In this document: positions 1 to 9,393 of the stretch, one piece after another | Numbering within the stretch: the first letter of the stretch is position 1 | How the letters are laid out: the number at the start of each line of letters is the position of its first letter | Assembly (NCBI RefSeq): GCF_030344915.1 | Contig: NZ_CP128233.1 | Span: forward strand, 1,860,001 to 1,924,000 | Direction of reading: 5' to 3' | Source: Neopusillimonas aromaticivorans | Lineage (GTDB): Bacteria > Pseudomonadota > Gammaproteobacteria > Burkholderiales > Burkholderiaceae_B | DNA: 64,000 nucleotides | Notes under the pieces: model-generated | What the model saw: only the letters and a program-made list of their open reading frames with translations | Told to the model about the DNA's origin: nothing | Databases searched by the model: none | Program-made: the position numbers and the translations under genes

Positions 1-80
1 GAGCGGGTAATCGCTTCCGGCCGCCGCGGCGACGGTGCAGGTCAGGAAAGCGCCAAGGCACCAAGCAGCTTTTTAATCAT
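1..80 (-). CDS. petC: cytochrome c1 (petC), N-terminal fragment cut by window edge
   Basis: Only the first ~26 codons are present. From the ATG at 80 the minus strand reads MIKKLLGALAL, then needs one extra base near 60 to continue as AFLTCTVAAAAGSDYPL. That is a Sec signal peptide followed by the mature start expected of cytochrome c1. As written the frame stops after 12 codons. The missing base fits GG read as G, the error type seen throughout the window. It lies 22 bases after the cytochrome b stop on the same strand, in the normal petA-petB-petC order, so the assignment rests on context plus the signal sequence. In the bc1 complex it carries the c-type haem that passes electrons to soluble cytochrome c. 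Confidence 0.75.
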
Positions 81-102
81 AATCGTTCCGTGTCGGTTAG
101 GC

Positions 103-1489
103 TTAGTGAGCAGTGAACGTGATGCGGTCAGGGACCTGTTTAAAGGTGCCCAGACGGCTCCAGACAGGCATCAGCAAGAAGAAGCCGAGGTAGATCAGGG
201 TACCGATCTGGCTCATCAGGTTGAATACCGGGCTGGGTGCTTGTGTACCAAGGTAACCCAGGACAACGAACGTTGCCAGGAAGACGGCGTACAGATACTT
301 GTGCCATGTCGGGCGGTAACGGATCGAGCGTACCGGCGAGTGGTCAAGCCAGGGCAGGAAGAACAGGATGACAACCGAACCACCCATGGCCACAACACCC
401 CAGAATTTCGCGTCGATAACGCGCAGCAGCACAGCCAGAACCAGCAAAATGACCGGTACGGCAACACGCCAGACACCACGCAGATTGCTCTTGATGAACA
501 GTGCGATAGCGCCCAGAACCGATGCACCGGCCAATACCCATGTGAAGTCAGCCGTAATGGCGCGCAGCATGGAATAGAACGGTGTGAAGTACCAGACCGG
601 AGCAATGTGCGGCGGTGTTTTCAGGGGTCGGCAGGGATAAAGTTGTTGAATTCGAGGAAGTACCCGCCCATTTCAGGGGCAAAGAATACGATGGCCGCGA
701 AAACAATCAGGAAGCCGGCCACACCCATGATGTCGTGCACCGAGTAGTAGGGGTGGAACGGAATGCCGTCAACAGGATGGCCCTTGCTGTCTTTGGGGCC
801 TTCTTTGATTTCAACGCCGTCGGGGTTGTTGGAACCCACTTCGTGCAGGGCGATGATGTGTGCAACCACCAGGCCGATAAGAACCAGGGGATGGCAATAA
901 CGTGGAAAGCAAAGAATCGGTTCAGGGTTGCGTCGGAAACCACGTAGTCGCCACGGATCCAGAGCGACAGCTCAGGACCAATGAAAGGAATGGCCGAGAA
1001 CAGGTTCACGATAACCTGGGCACCCCAGTAGGACATCTGGCCCCAGGGCAGCAAGTAGCCCATGAACGCCTCGCCCATCAGGCACAGGAAGATCGCCATG
1101 CCGAAGATCCAGACCAGTTCGCGGGGTTTACGGTAAGAGCCGTAGAAGAGGCCGCGCAACATGTGCAGGTAGACAACCACGAAGAACATCGATGCCCCGG
1201 TCGAGTGCATGTAGCGGATCAGCCAGCCCCATGGCACTTCGCGCATGATGAACTCAACCGAGTTGAACGCCAGTGCGCCATCGGGTTTGTAGTTCATGAC
1301 CAGGAAGATACCGGTAACGATCTGGATGACCAGCACGAGCAGCGCCAGCGAGCCAAAGAAGTACCAGAAGTTGAAGTTCTTGGGAGCGTAGTATTCCGAC
1401 ATGTGCTCTTTGAACAGCTTGGTCAGCGGGAAGCGCCGATCAATCCACCCTAAGAGACCTGTCGTTTCGACGGTTTTTTCACCAGCCAT
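103..1489 (-). CDS. petB: cytochrome b of the bc1 complex (two frameshifts)
   Basis: Polytopic membrane subunit that holds the two b haems and both quinone sites. Three frame segments join into one protein of ~461 residues: the first from 1489 to about 890, the middle to about 625, the last to the stop at 103. At 887-890 and 624-627 a run of four G (C on the coding strand) must be five. Visible landmarks are the helix with HSTGASMFFVVVYLHM, the haem region FHVIAIP followed by HIIALHEVGSNNP, and the Qo motif PVWY near 578-600 where most bc1 complexes have PEWY. The gene follows petA by 54 bases and precedes petC by 22, as in the usual fbc operon. No other family fits. Confidence 0.93.
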
Positions 1490-1543
1490 GGAAACGGTTC
1501 CTTTTTCTATTTGTGGCGTATATTTGGATTAGGTTTGAATGGC

Positions 1544-2189
1544 TTACGCCTTGTTGTCTTCGTCAACACCAATGATCACGCGAGTGCCATCAGGAGAAAA
1601 CTCGTAAGGGGGACTTCGAGGTTGTCAGGTGCGGGTTTGTTCTTGAACACGCGGCCTGCCAGATCGAAGGTGGAGCCATGGCATGGGCAGAAAAAACCGC
1701 CTTCCCAGTCGGCGGGCAAGCCGGGGCCGGGTTCAGGAGCAAGTTCGGGGGTCGGTGAGCACCCCGGTGGGTACAGATGCCGACGGCAACGAAATATTCG
1801 GGCTTGCGTGACCGCCATTCATTTTTCGCGTAGGCAGGCGTGTAGCCAGGACGGTTCGAGTCGGGGTCGGCCACTTCGTTGTTCAGGTCTTTAAGGGTGG
1901 CTAATTGGGCCGGTGTGCGGTGCAGTACCCAAACCGGCTTGCCACGCCATTCGACAGTGCGCATTTCGCCCGGAGGAATGGAAGCAACGTCGAGCTCAAC
2001 CGGAGCGCCAGCCGCTTTGGCTTTTTCAGAGGGCGCGAAACTGCCGACAAACGGTACTGCAGTGGCTACACCAGCTACGCCACCAACGGCACAGGCGGTG
2101 GTAACCCAGAGACGTCGTGACGGGTCGGCTGGAAGGTTCTCCAGATCAACCGCACCGGCGTCAGCGTGCTGTGACTTGTCCTGACTCAT
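1544..2189 (-). CDS. petA: Rieske iron-sulfur subunit of the bc1 complex (two frameshifts)
   Basis: Membrane-anchored [2Fe-2S] protein that takes electrons from ubiquinol and hands them to cytochrome c1. The N-terminus has a twin-arginine motif (PSRRLWVTTA) before the anchor helix, as expected for Tat-exported Rieske proteins. The cluster-binding boxes are both readable, CTHLGC once a base missing near 1763 is restored, and CPCHGS in the other frame. A second shift at the C run near 1612 leads to the true end VIIGVDEDNKA with stop at 1544-1546. Total about 215 residues, normal for the family. First gene of petABC; the upstream 127 bases are shared with the divergent mscL. Confidence 0.93.
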
Positions 2190-2247
2190 TCTTGTATCCT
2201 TAATTCATGCCCCATGAAAAGGCATTGCATTCAACGTTTTTACCGTA

Positions 2248-2274
2248 TTGAATATTCTACCAACCGCGTATTAT
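2248..2274 (+). promoter_or_regulatory. possible sigma-70 promoter of mscL
   Basis: TTGAAT at 2248-2253 and TATTAT at 2269-2274, 15 bases apart, lie 43 bases upstream of the mscL start in the petA-mscL divergent spacer. The spacer is shorter than optimal, so this is only a candidate. Confidence 0.35.
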
Positions 2275-2316
2275 AGCGTTAGCCCGTCGATGGGTGAATT
2301 AACCGGAGAGAAAAAC

Positions 2317-2775
2317 ATGAGTAAAGGGAAGGGCTTTATTGCCGAGTTTCAGGCGTTTGCGGTACGAGGCAATATGATCGACCTTGCCGTGGGCGTCATT
2401 ATTGGCGCAGCCTTCGGCAAAATCATTGATTCACTGGTCAAAGATGTGATCATGCCGCTGATCAGTTTCATCCTGGGTGGTCAGGTTGATTTTTCAAACC
2501 TGTTTTTCGTGCTCAAAGAGCCCGAGAGCTACACGGGGCCTTATACCTACGATGCGCTGGTAAAGGCCGGGGCCAATGTTTTTGCCTGGGGTAATTTCAT
2601 TACCATTCTCATTAACTTCGTTTTGCTGGCTTTTGTGGTGTTTCTGATGGTCAAGGCCGTGAACACGGCCCGTGAGCGTCTGGCCAAGCAAGAAGAGCAG
2701 GCCCCGGCAGCACCGGCGCCTACGCCTGAAGATGTTGCGTTATTGCGCGAAATTCGCGATTTACTCAAGAAATGA
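2317..2775 (+). CDS. mscL: large-conductance mechanosensitive channel MscL
   Basis: Homopentameric inner-membrane channel that opens under membrane tension to release solutes on hypo-osmotic shock. The 152-residue protein has the family N-terminus (MSKGKGFIAEFQAFAVRGN), the conserved pore helix NMIDLAVGVIIGAAFGKI, a periplasmic loop, a second helix near residues 85-110, and a charged C-terminal bundle ending in LLREIRDLLKK. An upstream in-frame ATG at 2248 exists, but GGAGAG at 2305-2310 points to the ATG at 2317, which also matches the family start. Intact, with no frameshift. Transcribed alone, divergent from petABC. Confidence 0.95.
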   Translation: MSKGKGFIAEFQAFAVRGNMIDLAVGVIIGAAFGKIIDSLVKDVIMPLISFILGGQVDFSNLFFVLKEPESYTGPYTYDALVKAGANVFAWGNFITILINFVLLAFVVFLMVKAVNTARERLAKQEEQAPAAPAPTPEDVALLREIRDLLKK

Positions 2776-2803
2776 GGCGTGACTTGCTCAAGAAAGCCGT
2801 GGC

Positions 2804-3589
2804 CTAAATCGGGTTGTCCAGGTCGATGAACTCGACCTGGACGTCAAATTGTCCGGCAATGGCTTGCCCCAGGGCCGAAATGCCGTAACGCTCGGTGGCG
2901 TGGTGGCCGGCAGCGATGAAGGCGACACCGGTTTCACGGGCCAGATGGAAGTTGGGCTCCGAGGCCTCGCCCGTAATGTACAGGTCGGCGCCTGCGTCGA
3001 TGGCGGCGTCCATGAAGCCTTGAGCACCGCCGGTACACCAGGCCACTTTTGCGGGTCGGGCATTCAAGTCGCCAATGACCAGTGGCTCACGCTTTAAGGT
3101 GGTACGAATACGGTTGGCAATGTCTTGCACCGTATTGCCGTCCTGGGTATGCCCGAGCCACACCAGGTTGTCGGGCCCGCAAAGCTCGGGTTTGCCGTCA
3201 GCATTCCAGCGTGGGCTAAGGCCCAGCCTCAGGCCAAGCTGCGCATTGTTCCCCCATTCGGGATGTGCATCCAGCGGCAAATGGTATCCGAAGACATTCA
3301 ACTCATGTTTCAGTGCCAGTTGCAGACGCCGTCGTTTGGGGCCGCGCACCCGGGGGTCTTCATTTTTCCAGAACCAGCCATGGTGCACAATGACGGCGTC
3401 GGCGTGCCGTTCGACGGCGGCCTGAAGCAGCGCCTCGGACGCCGTGACGCCCGTCACGATGCGCGTGATGTGCGTTTTGCCTTCAACCTGAAGGCCGTTG
3501 GGGCAGTAGTCTTTGAACGCAGCCACGTTAAGGGTGGCGTCCAGCCATTGGGCCAGTTCTTGCGTGGCGACGCCGGTTGTTGATGTCAT
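2804..3589 (-). CDS. NIF3-family dinuclear metal-binding protein (YbgI/DUF34)
   Basis: Intact ~261-residue protein. The family has two metals bound by conserved His, Asp and Glu residues; visible here are VIVHHGWFWKN near residue 65, the segment GYHLPLDAHPEWGNN, and near the C-terminus AGHHATERYG. Members have been linked to GTP cyclohydrolase-like and NAD-related chemistry, but no general function is established. The frame is open to 3694, but the ATG at 3589 (MTSTTGVATQELAQW) matches the usual N-terminus. It converges with mscL, leaving 28 bases between stops. Confidence 0.88.
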   Translation of the reverse strand: MTSTTGVATQELAQWLDATLNVAAFKDYCPNGLQVEGKTHITRIVTGVTASEALLQAAVERHADAVIVHHGWFWKNEDPRVRGPKRRRLQLALKHELNVFGYHLPLDAHPEWGNNAQLGLRLGLSPRWNADGKPELCGPDNLVWLGHTQDGNTVQDIANRIRTTLKREPLVIGDLNARPAKVAWCTGGAQGFMDAAIDAGADLYITGEASEPNFHLARETGVAFIAAGHHATERYGISALGQAIAGQFDVQVEFIDLDNPI

Positions 3590-3727
3590 GGCCTGTGGCC
3601 TCCGTGAACAATGGGTGGTCTCAAAATTTAACCGAATTGCTGCGGTCCTGCAGTACGCCGGCCGCGTTTGCATTGCGTTAAGGGGCGGCGGCATTGAATA
3701 ATGTGGTTTCTTGAAACAGGTGAAGGC

Positions 3728-5218
3728 ATGATGAACAGATTAAGCGAAGCAACCCTTGGCCAGTTACCGTTGGCTGTGCCGCGGCCCAACTACGATCGCG
3801 CCGCTATCGGTGCGCGTATTGTGCATCTGGGGGCTGGCGCTTTTTTCGCAGTCACCTGGCGGTGTATGCCGATGAGCTTTTGAATCATGGTCAATTGCAG
3901 TGGGGGTGTGTGCAGTCAGTATCCGCCATCCCGGCATTGATCAGGCGCTGGCCCCGCAAGATGGTTTGTACAGCGTGTTGTCGAATGATGGTCGTCGCGC
4001 GCAGCCGCGCGTGGTGGGGAGCCTGAAGCACGTGCTGGGGCTGTCCGAGCAGCGTCAGCAGGTGTGTGATGCCCTGCTCGACCCGCAAACAGCGATTGTG
4101 TCGCTGACCATCACCCATCGAGGCTATTGCTATGACCCGGTTTCGGACTGCCTTGATCAGGCGTTGCCCGAGATCGAGGCCGACCTTCGTGCGCCAACGG
4201 TACCTCACTCGGCCATAGGTCTGCTGGCATGGGCTATGGCCCAGCGCATGCAACGCAAGCTCAAGCCGTTCACCCTGCTCAGCTGCGACAATATTCCGGC
4301 CAATGGCAAGGTGTTGCAACGCGTGCTGGCCAATTACATTGAAAAAGTCCAGACCCAATTGGGGGCTGATGGCCTGCTGCGTCACTTCATGGAGCAGTAT
4401 GCCTGTCCGTGCACCTTGGTTGATCGCCTGACACCGCAAGTACACGAGTCTGATCGTGAGCTGGCGTCCCAGCTGCTGGGGCTCGAGGATGCGGCGCCTG
4501 TTGTTACCGAGCCGTATGCGCTTTTTGTTATCCAGGACTGGTTCTGCAATGATCGTCCCCGTTGGGAAGACGTGGGGGTCATCGTCACACCTCACGTTGC
4601 CCCCTACGAGCAGATGCGCTACCGTCTCCTGGATGCCGGCTATCTGGCTTTGGGGTTGCTGGGCGGGCTGGCGGGTTGTTCTACGCTGTATCAGGCCATG
4701 CAGCGCCCTGAAGTGACGCTTTTCTGGTCGACCTGATGTCGGATGCGGGGCAGACCCTTAGCCGTCATGCCGACTTTGACTGGGAAGATTTCCGGCAACA
4801 ATGGTTGAACCGGTTGGCCAACCCGTCGCTGCGTCTGTCCACCCGGCTTTTGCTCGATGAGGTCAGCCGTGTCATGCCGTATGCGGTGCTGCCCGTCATT
4901 CAAGAGCGCTTGCAGAAAGGCTTGATCATCGATCGACATGCCCGGGTTGTCGCGGCATGGTTGCGGCACTTGATGCGTGTAGCCAGTGCGCTGGCGGTCT
5001 CTGATGATCCTGGCTCAAAAGTGCTTGTGGATCAGGTCCGGGCATTGGGCGGTGAGTCTGCAGACCCGTTCGTTCTTGCTGAGCGGCTGTTGTCGATGCC
5101 AGAGGTGTTCGGTGCCTGGCTGGCTGATGATCTTGAGTTCCGTCGTTGTGTTACCCAGCAGCTTCTCGATTTGCTCGACGCATTTCCCAGCGCCACGCGT
5201 CTTCACACATCTGCCTGA
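3728..5218 (+). CDS. mannitol dehydrogenase family protein with altered catalytic residues (three frameshifts)
   Basis: Long-chain polyol dehydrogenase family (mannitol 2-dehydrogenase, fructuronate reductase), ~497 residues after restoring single bases near 3848 (T run), 3905 (G run) and 4725 (T run). The Rossmann start reads ARIVHLGAGAFFRSHLAVYADE; later landmarks are LSCDNIPANGKVL, LVDRLTP and DWFCNDRPRWEDVGV. The family's catalytic segment normally reads K-x(4)-N-x(2)-H; here 4617-4643 encode R, D and Y at those places (MRYRLLDAGY). Those are codon changes, not run-length errors, so this protein may not work as a normal dehydrogenase. The start at 3728 versus 3731 is undecided. Its 3' end overlaps the convergent galE by 68 bases. 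Substrate unknown. Confidence 0.8.
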
Positions 5219-6175
5219 TGTCCAGGCTGGCCGTCCACCCCAGGGTATTGGCTGCCAGTGTCGTGTCGGCCCAGCAGGCGGCGATGTCGCCTGGCCTGCG
5301 GGGGTCATGTCATAGGGGATGGGGCGCCCGCTCGCGGCCTCAAAGGCCTTGATCATTTCCAGGACGGAAAACCCATTGCCCGTGCCCAGATTGACCGTCA
5401 GCAGCGTTTGCGCTTGCTGGTGGCAGTGGCGCAGCGCAGCCAGGTGCCCTTGGGCCAGATCCATGACATGGATGTAATCGCGCACGCCGGTGCCATCCGG
5501 GGTGTCGTAATCATTGCCGAAAACCTGTACCCGGGGGCGTAACCCGGTGGCAACCTGAGCCACGTAGGGCATCAGGTTGTTCGGCGTGCCTTGCGGTGCT
5601 TCGCCAATCAGGCCGCTGGGATGGGCACCGACCGGATTGAAATAGCGCAACCGTGCAATCCGCCACCCCGTTTCCGAGTGGTACAGGTTTTCCAGGATAT
5701 CTTCGATGACCAGCTTCGTATGGCCGTAGGGGTTGGTGGTTGAGCGCGGGTGCGTTTCGGTGATCGGCAGGCTGATCGGGTCGCCGTACACGGTGGCCGA
5801 AGATGAGAAAACGAAGGTTTTGACGCCCGCGTTTTGTGCGGCCTGCAGCAGGCAAACGCTGCCGCCGACATTGGCGCTGTAGTATTCGAGCGGTTGCTGT
5901 GTCGATTCGCCGACGGCCTTCAGCCCGGCGAAGTGCATGATTGCGGTGATCGGGTGACGTGCAAACAGCGATTCCAGCAAGCCGGCATCGCGGATGTCGC
6001 CTTCGACGATGTCGGGCCGTATGCCGCAGATGCGCTCAATGCGATCAAGGACGGTCGCGTCGCTGTTGCAAAAGTTGTCGAGAATCAGCACCCGATAGCC
6101 CGCCTGCAAAAGCAGGACAGTCGTGTGGCTGCCAATGTAGCCGGTACCGCCGGTAACAAGAATAGTCGATGTCAT
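5151..6175 (-). CDS. galE: UDP-glucose 4-epimerase (one frameshift)
   Basis: Interconverts UDP-glucose and UDP-galactose with bound NAD, supplying galactose for surface polysaccharides. The Rossmann motif GGTGYIGSHT is at the N-terminus, the catalytic YGHTK in the middle, and GTGVRDYIHVMDLAQGH follows. Near 5304 a C run on the coding strand is one short; restoring it gives the normal ending DMTPRRPGDIAACWAD through REAAG with stop at 5151. About 341 residues, normal for GalE. It lies beside the LPS genes waaC and waaA, transcribed away from them. The start is the ATG at 6175. Confidence 0.93.
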
Positions 6176-6213
6176 GGTGAGATTCTAGCGCGATGGCCCG
6201 GCGTCTGTGTGCT

Positions 6214-6243
6214 GTTCTTTGGGCAGGTTCGAGTCTTTATAAT
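6214..6243 (+). promoter_or_regulatory. promoter of waaC, possibly giving a leaderless mRNA
   Basis: A perfect TATAAT lies at 6238-6243, with a weak -35 (GTTCTT/TTCTTT) around 6214-6220. The start ATG is at 6250, only six bases after the -10 box, so a start site at the usual distance would fall on or next to the ATG. Confidence 0.55.
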
Positions 6244-6249
6244 CGCGCC

Positions 6250-7212
6250 ATGACTAAAAAAATACTCATCGTACGCACGTCATCACTGGGCGATCTGGTC
6301 CACATGCTGCCGGCCATTTCTGACATTGCCCGCCATGTGCCCGGAGCGCAGATCGATTGGCTGGCCGAAGAGGCCTTTGCCGAGATTCCCGGCTGGCATC
6401 CGGCTGTGCATGAGGTCATCAAGGTGGCCCACCGGCGCTGGCGCAAGAACTGGTGGTCGGCCCAGACGCGTGCCGAACGTGCAGCGCTTAAAAAGAATCT
6501 TGATGCGCGCCGTTACGATATCGTGCTGGATATGCAAGCCCTGATGAAGTCCATCTGGCTGGTGCGGCAAGTCAGGGGCGAGCGTCATGGTCTTGACTTC
6601 AAGTCGGCACGCGAGCCATTGGCCTCGTTGTTTTACGATGTGCGGCATCGGGTTGAGTTCTGGCAGCCGGCCGTTCCGCGCCAGCGCATGCTGGCGGGTC
6701 TGACCTTTGGTTATACGCCTGACGGCCCGCCCGATTTTGGATTGCAGGCGTTCACTGTGGGCCAGGCCATTGAACCCTACGCCGTGATCATGCCCTCGGC
6801 CAGTCGCGACGATAAATTGTGGCCGCAGGCCGATTGGCACGCCGTGTTCGAGCGGCTTGCGTCTGCCGGGTTGGGTCTGAAACTGCTGGCAGGTAATGCC
6901 GCAGAGACGGCCAGGGCGCAAGCGCTGGTGGCCGGGTTGTCCAATGCGGAAGTCATGCCGCGCATGAGCCTGACAGATATCGCCCGTTTGTTGGCGCGGG
7001 CGCGTTTGATGGTGGGGCTTGATAGTGGTCTGACGCATCTGTCGGCAGGTCTGGGGCGACCGACGATCGGCATTTACAAGGCGTCGACACCCGTGCGTAC
7101 GCCGTTGCAAGGCGGGGGATATACCGCCAGTCTTGGCGAACGTGGGCATGCGCCATCCGCACAAACCGTCATCAGTGCAATCGACCTGGCTCTGGTTCCG
7201 GAGGTTGTGTGA
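6250..7212 (+). CDS. waaC: lipopolysaccharide heptosyltransferase I
   Basis: Glycosyltransferase family 9 enzyme that adds the first heptose to Kdo of the LPS inner core on the cytoplasmic face. The 320-residue protein is intact. It begins MTKKILIVRTSSLGDLVHMLP, the signature N-terminus, and carries the ADP-heptose-binding loop MVGLDSGLTHLSAGLGRPTIGIY near residue 260. The ATG at 6250 is chosen over the upstream in-frame ATG at 6193 because it matches the family start and follows a TATAAT box. The stop overlaps the GTG start of waaA (GTGTGA), so the two are translationally coupled. Confidence 0.95.
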   Translation: MTKKILIVRTSSLGDLVHMLPAISDIARHVPGAQIDWLAEEAFAEIPGWHPAVHEVIKVAHRRWRKNWWSAQTRAERAALKKNLDARRYDIVLDMQALMKSIWLVRQVRGERHGLDFKSAREPLASLFYDVRHRVEFWQPAVPRQRMLAGLTFGYTPDGPPDFGLQAFTVGQAIEPYAVIMPSASRDDKLWPQADWHAVFERLASAGLGLKLLAGNAAETARAQALVAGLSNAEVMPRMSLTDIARLLARARLMVGLDSGLTHLSAGLGRPTIGIYKASTPVRTPLQGGGYTASLGERGHAPSAQTVISAIDLALVPEVV

Positions 7213-8562
7213 ACCGTTTTTTCTACAATGTCGGTATTTACGCGCTGTCCCCCTGCTGATGGCCTGGATGGGGCTTCGGGCCCGGCGAGCCGGTGGGCGA
7301 TGGGAAGTTTTGTCGGGGGCACGCTTTGGTCATTATGACGCGCCGTCAACGCTCAAGGCACCGATTTGGGTGCATGCGGTCAGTCTGGGCGAGGTGCGTG
7401 CGGCACAGCCCTTCATCAAAGCCCTGCTTGATCAGGGTGACACTGTCTTGTTGACTCACATGACGGTTACCGGTCGTGAAGAGGCCGCCAAATCGTTCTA
7501 CATGGCCATCCAAGAGGGTCGTTTGGTTCAGCAATGGATGCCCTACGATTTTCCCGGTAGTGCACAGCGGTTTTTGTTGCACTATCGACCACGCATGGCG
7601 GTTCTGATTGAGCGTGAGGTCTGGCCAAATATTATTGCGGCAGCCCGCAGTCTTGATATTCCGCTGGTGTTGGCCAGCGCCCGTTTTTCCGATCAGTCAT
7701 TGCGCCAAACCTTGCGTACGGGTGCCGTCATGCGTGAGGCCTACCAAAGTTTTCAGGCGGTGTACGCGCAAACCCTGCAAGATGCCCAGCGGCTTGAACA
7801 AGCGGGTGTGCTGGGTGTCCGGGTATCGGGTAATTTCAAATTTGACGTGACGTTGTCGCAAGAGCATGTCTTGCGCGGTCACGCGTTTGCTGAAGCCTTG
7901 CCGCGCAGCATGATCACCATTGCCAGCACGCGCGAAGGCGAGGACGAGCTGTTCATCAAGGCGATTTTGAAGCAGTCCGAGCGGGCGCGGGCTCAGGGTA
8001 TGAATCTGGCAGATCGTGTGCTCTTTTGTATTGTGCCGCGTCATCCGCAGCGCTTTGAGGCGGTCGCGGGGCTGCTTGCAGAGTCTGGTATTTCGTTCGT
8101 CCGTCGAACCGAGTTCGTTAAAACCGGTGAAACCGGTGCGGCCAATGCCCGTATTTGCAGTCGTGACCAGAATCTCGTGTTGCTGGGCGATAGCCTTGGT
8201 GAGATGCCTCGCTATTACGCCGCCAGCCGCGTGGCGATTGTGGCGGGCAGCTTCCTGCCGCTCGGGGGACAGAATCTGATTGAAGCGTGTGCCGTCGGTA
8301 CACCGGTGGTGGTGGGACCCTATACCGAAAATTTTGAGCAGGCCGTTTTTGACGCTATAGAAGAAGGCGCCGCCCAACGTGCACCAACCCCGATGCCGCG
8401 ATTCAGCTGGCCTTGCAGCTGCTCGAGGAGCCCCAGCGTTTGAGCCGCATGGGCGCAGCCGGGCAGCATTGGGTGCAAAAGCATGCGGGTGCCGTCGCCC
8501 GCGTCGTGGCGGGCCTGAACGAGCTCAAGAAAGACCGTGGTACTTTCGACCCAGCTCCATAG
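7209..8562 (+). CDS. waaA: 3-deoxy-D-manno-octulosonic acid (Kdo) transferase (two frameshifts)
   Basis: Glycosyltransferase family 30 enzyme that transfers Kdo from CMP-Kdo to lipid IVA. It starts at a GTG (7209) overlapping the waaC stop: MNRFFYNVGIYALS, then a C run near 7254 must be one longer to enter PLLMAWMGLRARRAGG. Conserved family segments include WVHAVSLGEVRAAQPF, the acceptor-site Glu in VLIEREVWPNI, and GGQNLIEACAVGTPVVVGPYTENF. A second shift near 8380 leads to the C-terminus DAAIQLALQLLEE and the stop at 8562. About 450 residues, long but within range. Its last 38 bases overlap the convergent galU. Confidence 0.92.
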
Positions 8563-9358
8563 TGGCTTTGTAAAAACCGGCTTTGTTGCCGCAGTCGTAG
8601 CGTATGCCTTCGTACTCAAGGCCAAAGACCTGGCGTTCCTGCATCAGGCTGGCGATCCCGTCGGTAAGCTGGATTTCGCCGCCAACGCCGGCCTGGGTGC
8701 GGCGAAGGTGTTCAAAAATTTCGGGCTCAAGTACGTAGCGACCCACTACAGCCAGCGTCGACGGTGCGTCGGCCGGCGCCGGTTTTTCAATGATGCCATT
8801 GACTCGTACCGTGCGGTCGTTCACCGCGCTGCCTGAAATGATGCCGTAGCGGTTGGTTTCAGTACGGTCAACGTGATGAGTGGCCAGTACGCTGCCGTTA
8901 TGCTGGTGGGCTGCCTCTACAAGCTGGTGCGTTACAGGGATGTCGGCGTCGATCAGGTCGTCGGCCAGCAGTACGACAAAGGGTTCGTTGCCGACAATCG
9001 GAGCGGCGCACAGGACCGCATGTCCGAGCCCCAGCGGCGCAGGCTGGCGCGTGTAAATGCAGTTCACATAAGAGGGCAAGACATTCTTGACGGTGGCTAA
9101 TAGTTCTTGCTTGTCTTTGGCGGCCAGGTCAGCTTCAAGTTCGGGGGCGCTGTCGAAGTGGTCTTCGATGGCACGTTTGTTGCGCCCAGTGATGAAAATC
9201 AGGTCGGTAATGCCCGCTGCAACAGCTTCTTCAACAGCGTATTGGATCAATGGCTTGTCGACAATGGGCAGCATTTCTTTCGGCATGGCCTTGGTTGCCG
9301 GCAAGAAGCGGGTGCCCATGCCGGCAACGGGGAACACAGCCTTACGGATTGGTTTCAT
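8525..9358 (-). CDS. galU: UTP-glucose-1-phosphate uridylyltransferase
   Basis: Makes UDP-glucose from UTP and glucose-1-phosphate, feeding GalE and polysaccharide synthesis. The ~277-residue protein is intact. It shows the nucleotide-binding loop GMGTRFLPATKAMPKEMLP, the VDKPLIQYAVEEA segment and the C-terminal motif EYEGIRYDCGNKAGF. The start at 9358 (MKPIRKAVFPVAG) is preferred over an in-frame ATG at 9397 because it matches the family N-terminus. It follows coaX by 35 bases on the same strand and may be cotranscribed with birA-coaX. Its 3' end overlaps waaA tail-to-tail. Confidence 0.95.
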   Translation of the reverse strand: MKPIRKAVFPVAGMGTRFLPATKAMPKEMLPIVDKPLIQYAVEEAVAAGITDLIFITGRNKRAIEDHFDSAPELEADLAAKDKQELLATVKNVLPSYVNCIYTRQPAPLGLGHAVLCAAPIVGNEPFVVLLADDLIDADIPVTHQLVEAAHQHNGSVLATHHVDRTETNRYGIISGSAVNDRTVRVNGIIEKPAPADAPSTLAVVGRYVLEPEIFEHLRRTQAGVGGEIQLTDGIASLMQERQVFGLEYEGIRYDCGNKAGFYKATMELGRKYHGLS

Positions 9359-9393
9359 GAATGAAGTTGCAGAAAGAATTGTAGGGTTGTTGA

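Noticed and set aside
3891..4595. A 234-codon minus-strand ORF opposite the polyol dehydrogenase-like gene
   Set aside because: It is antisense to the segment carrying recognisable dehydrogenase motifs, and its product is Gln/Arg/His-rich with no family signal.
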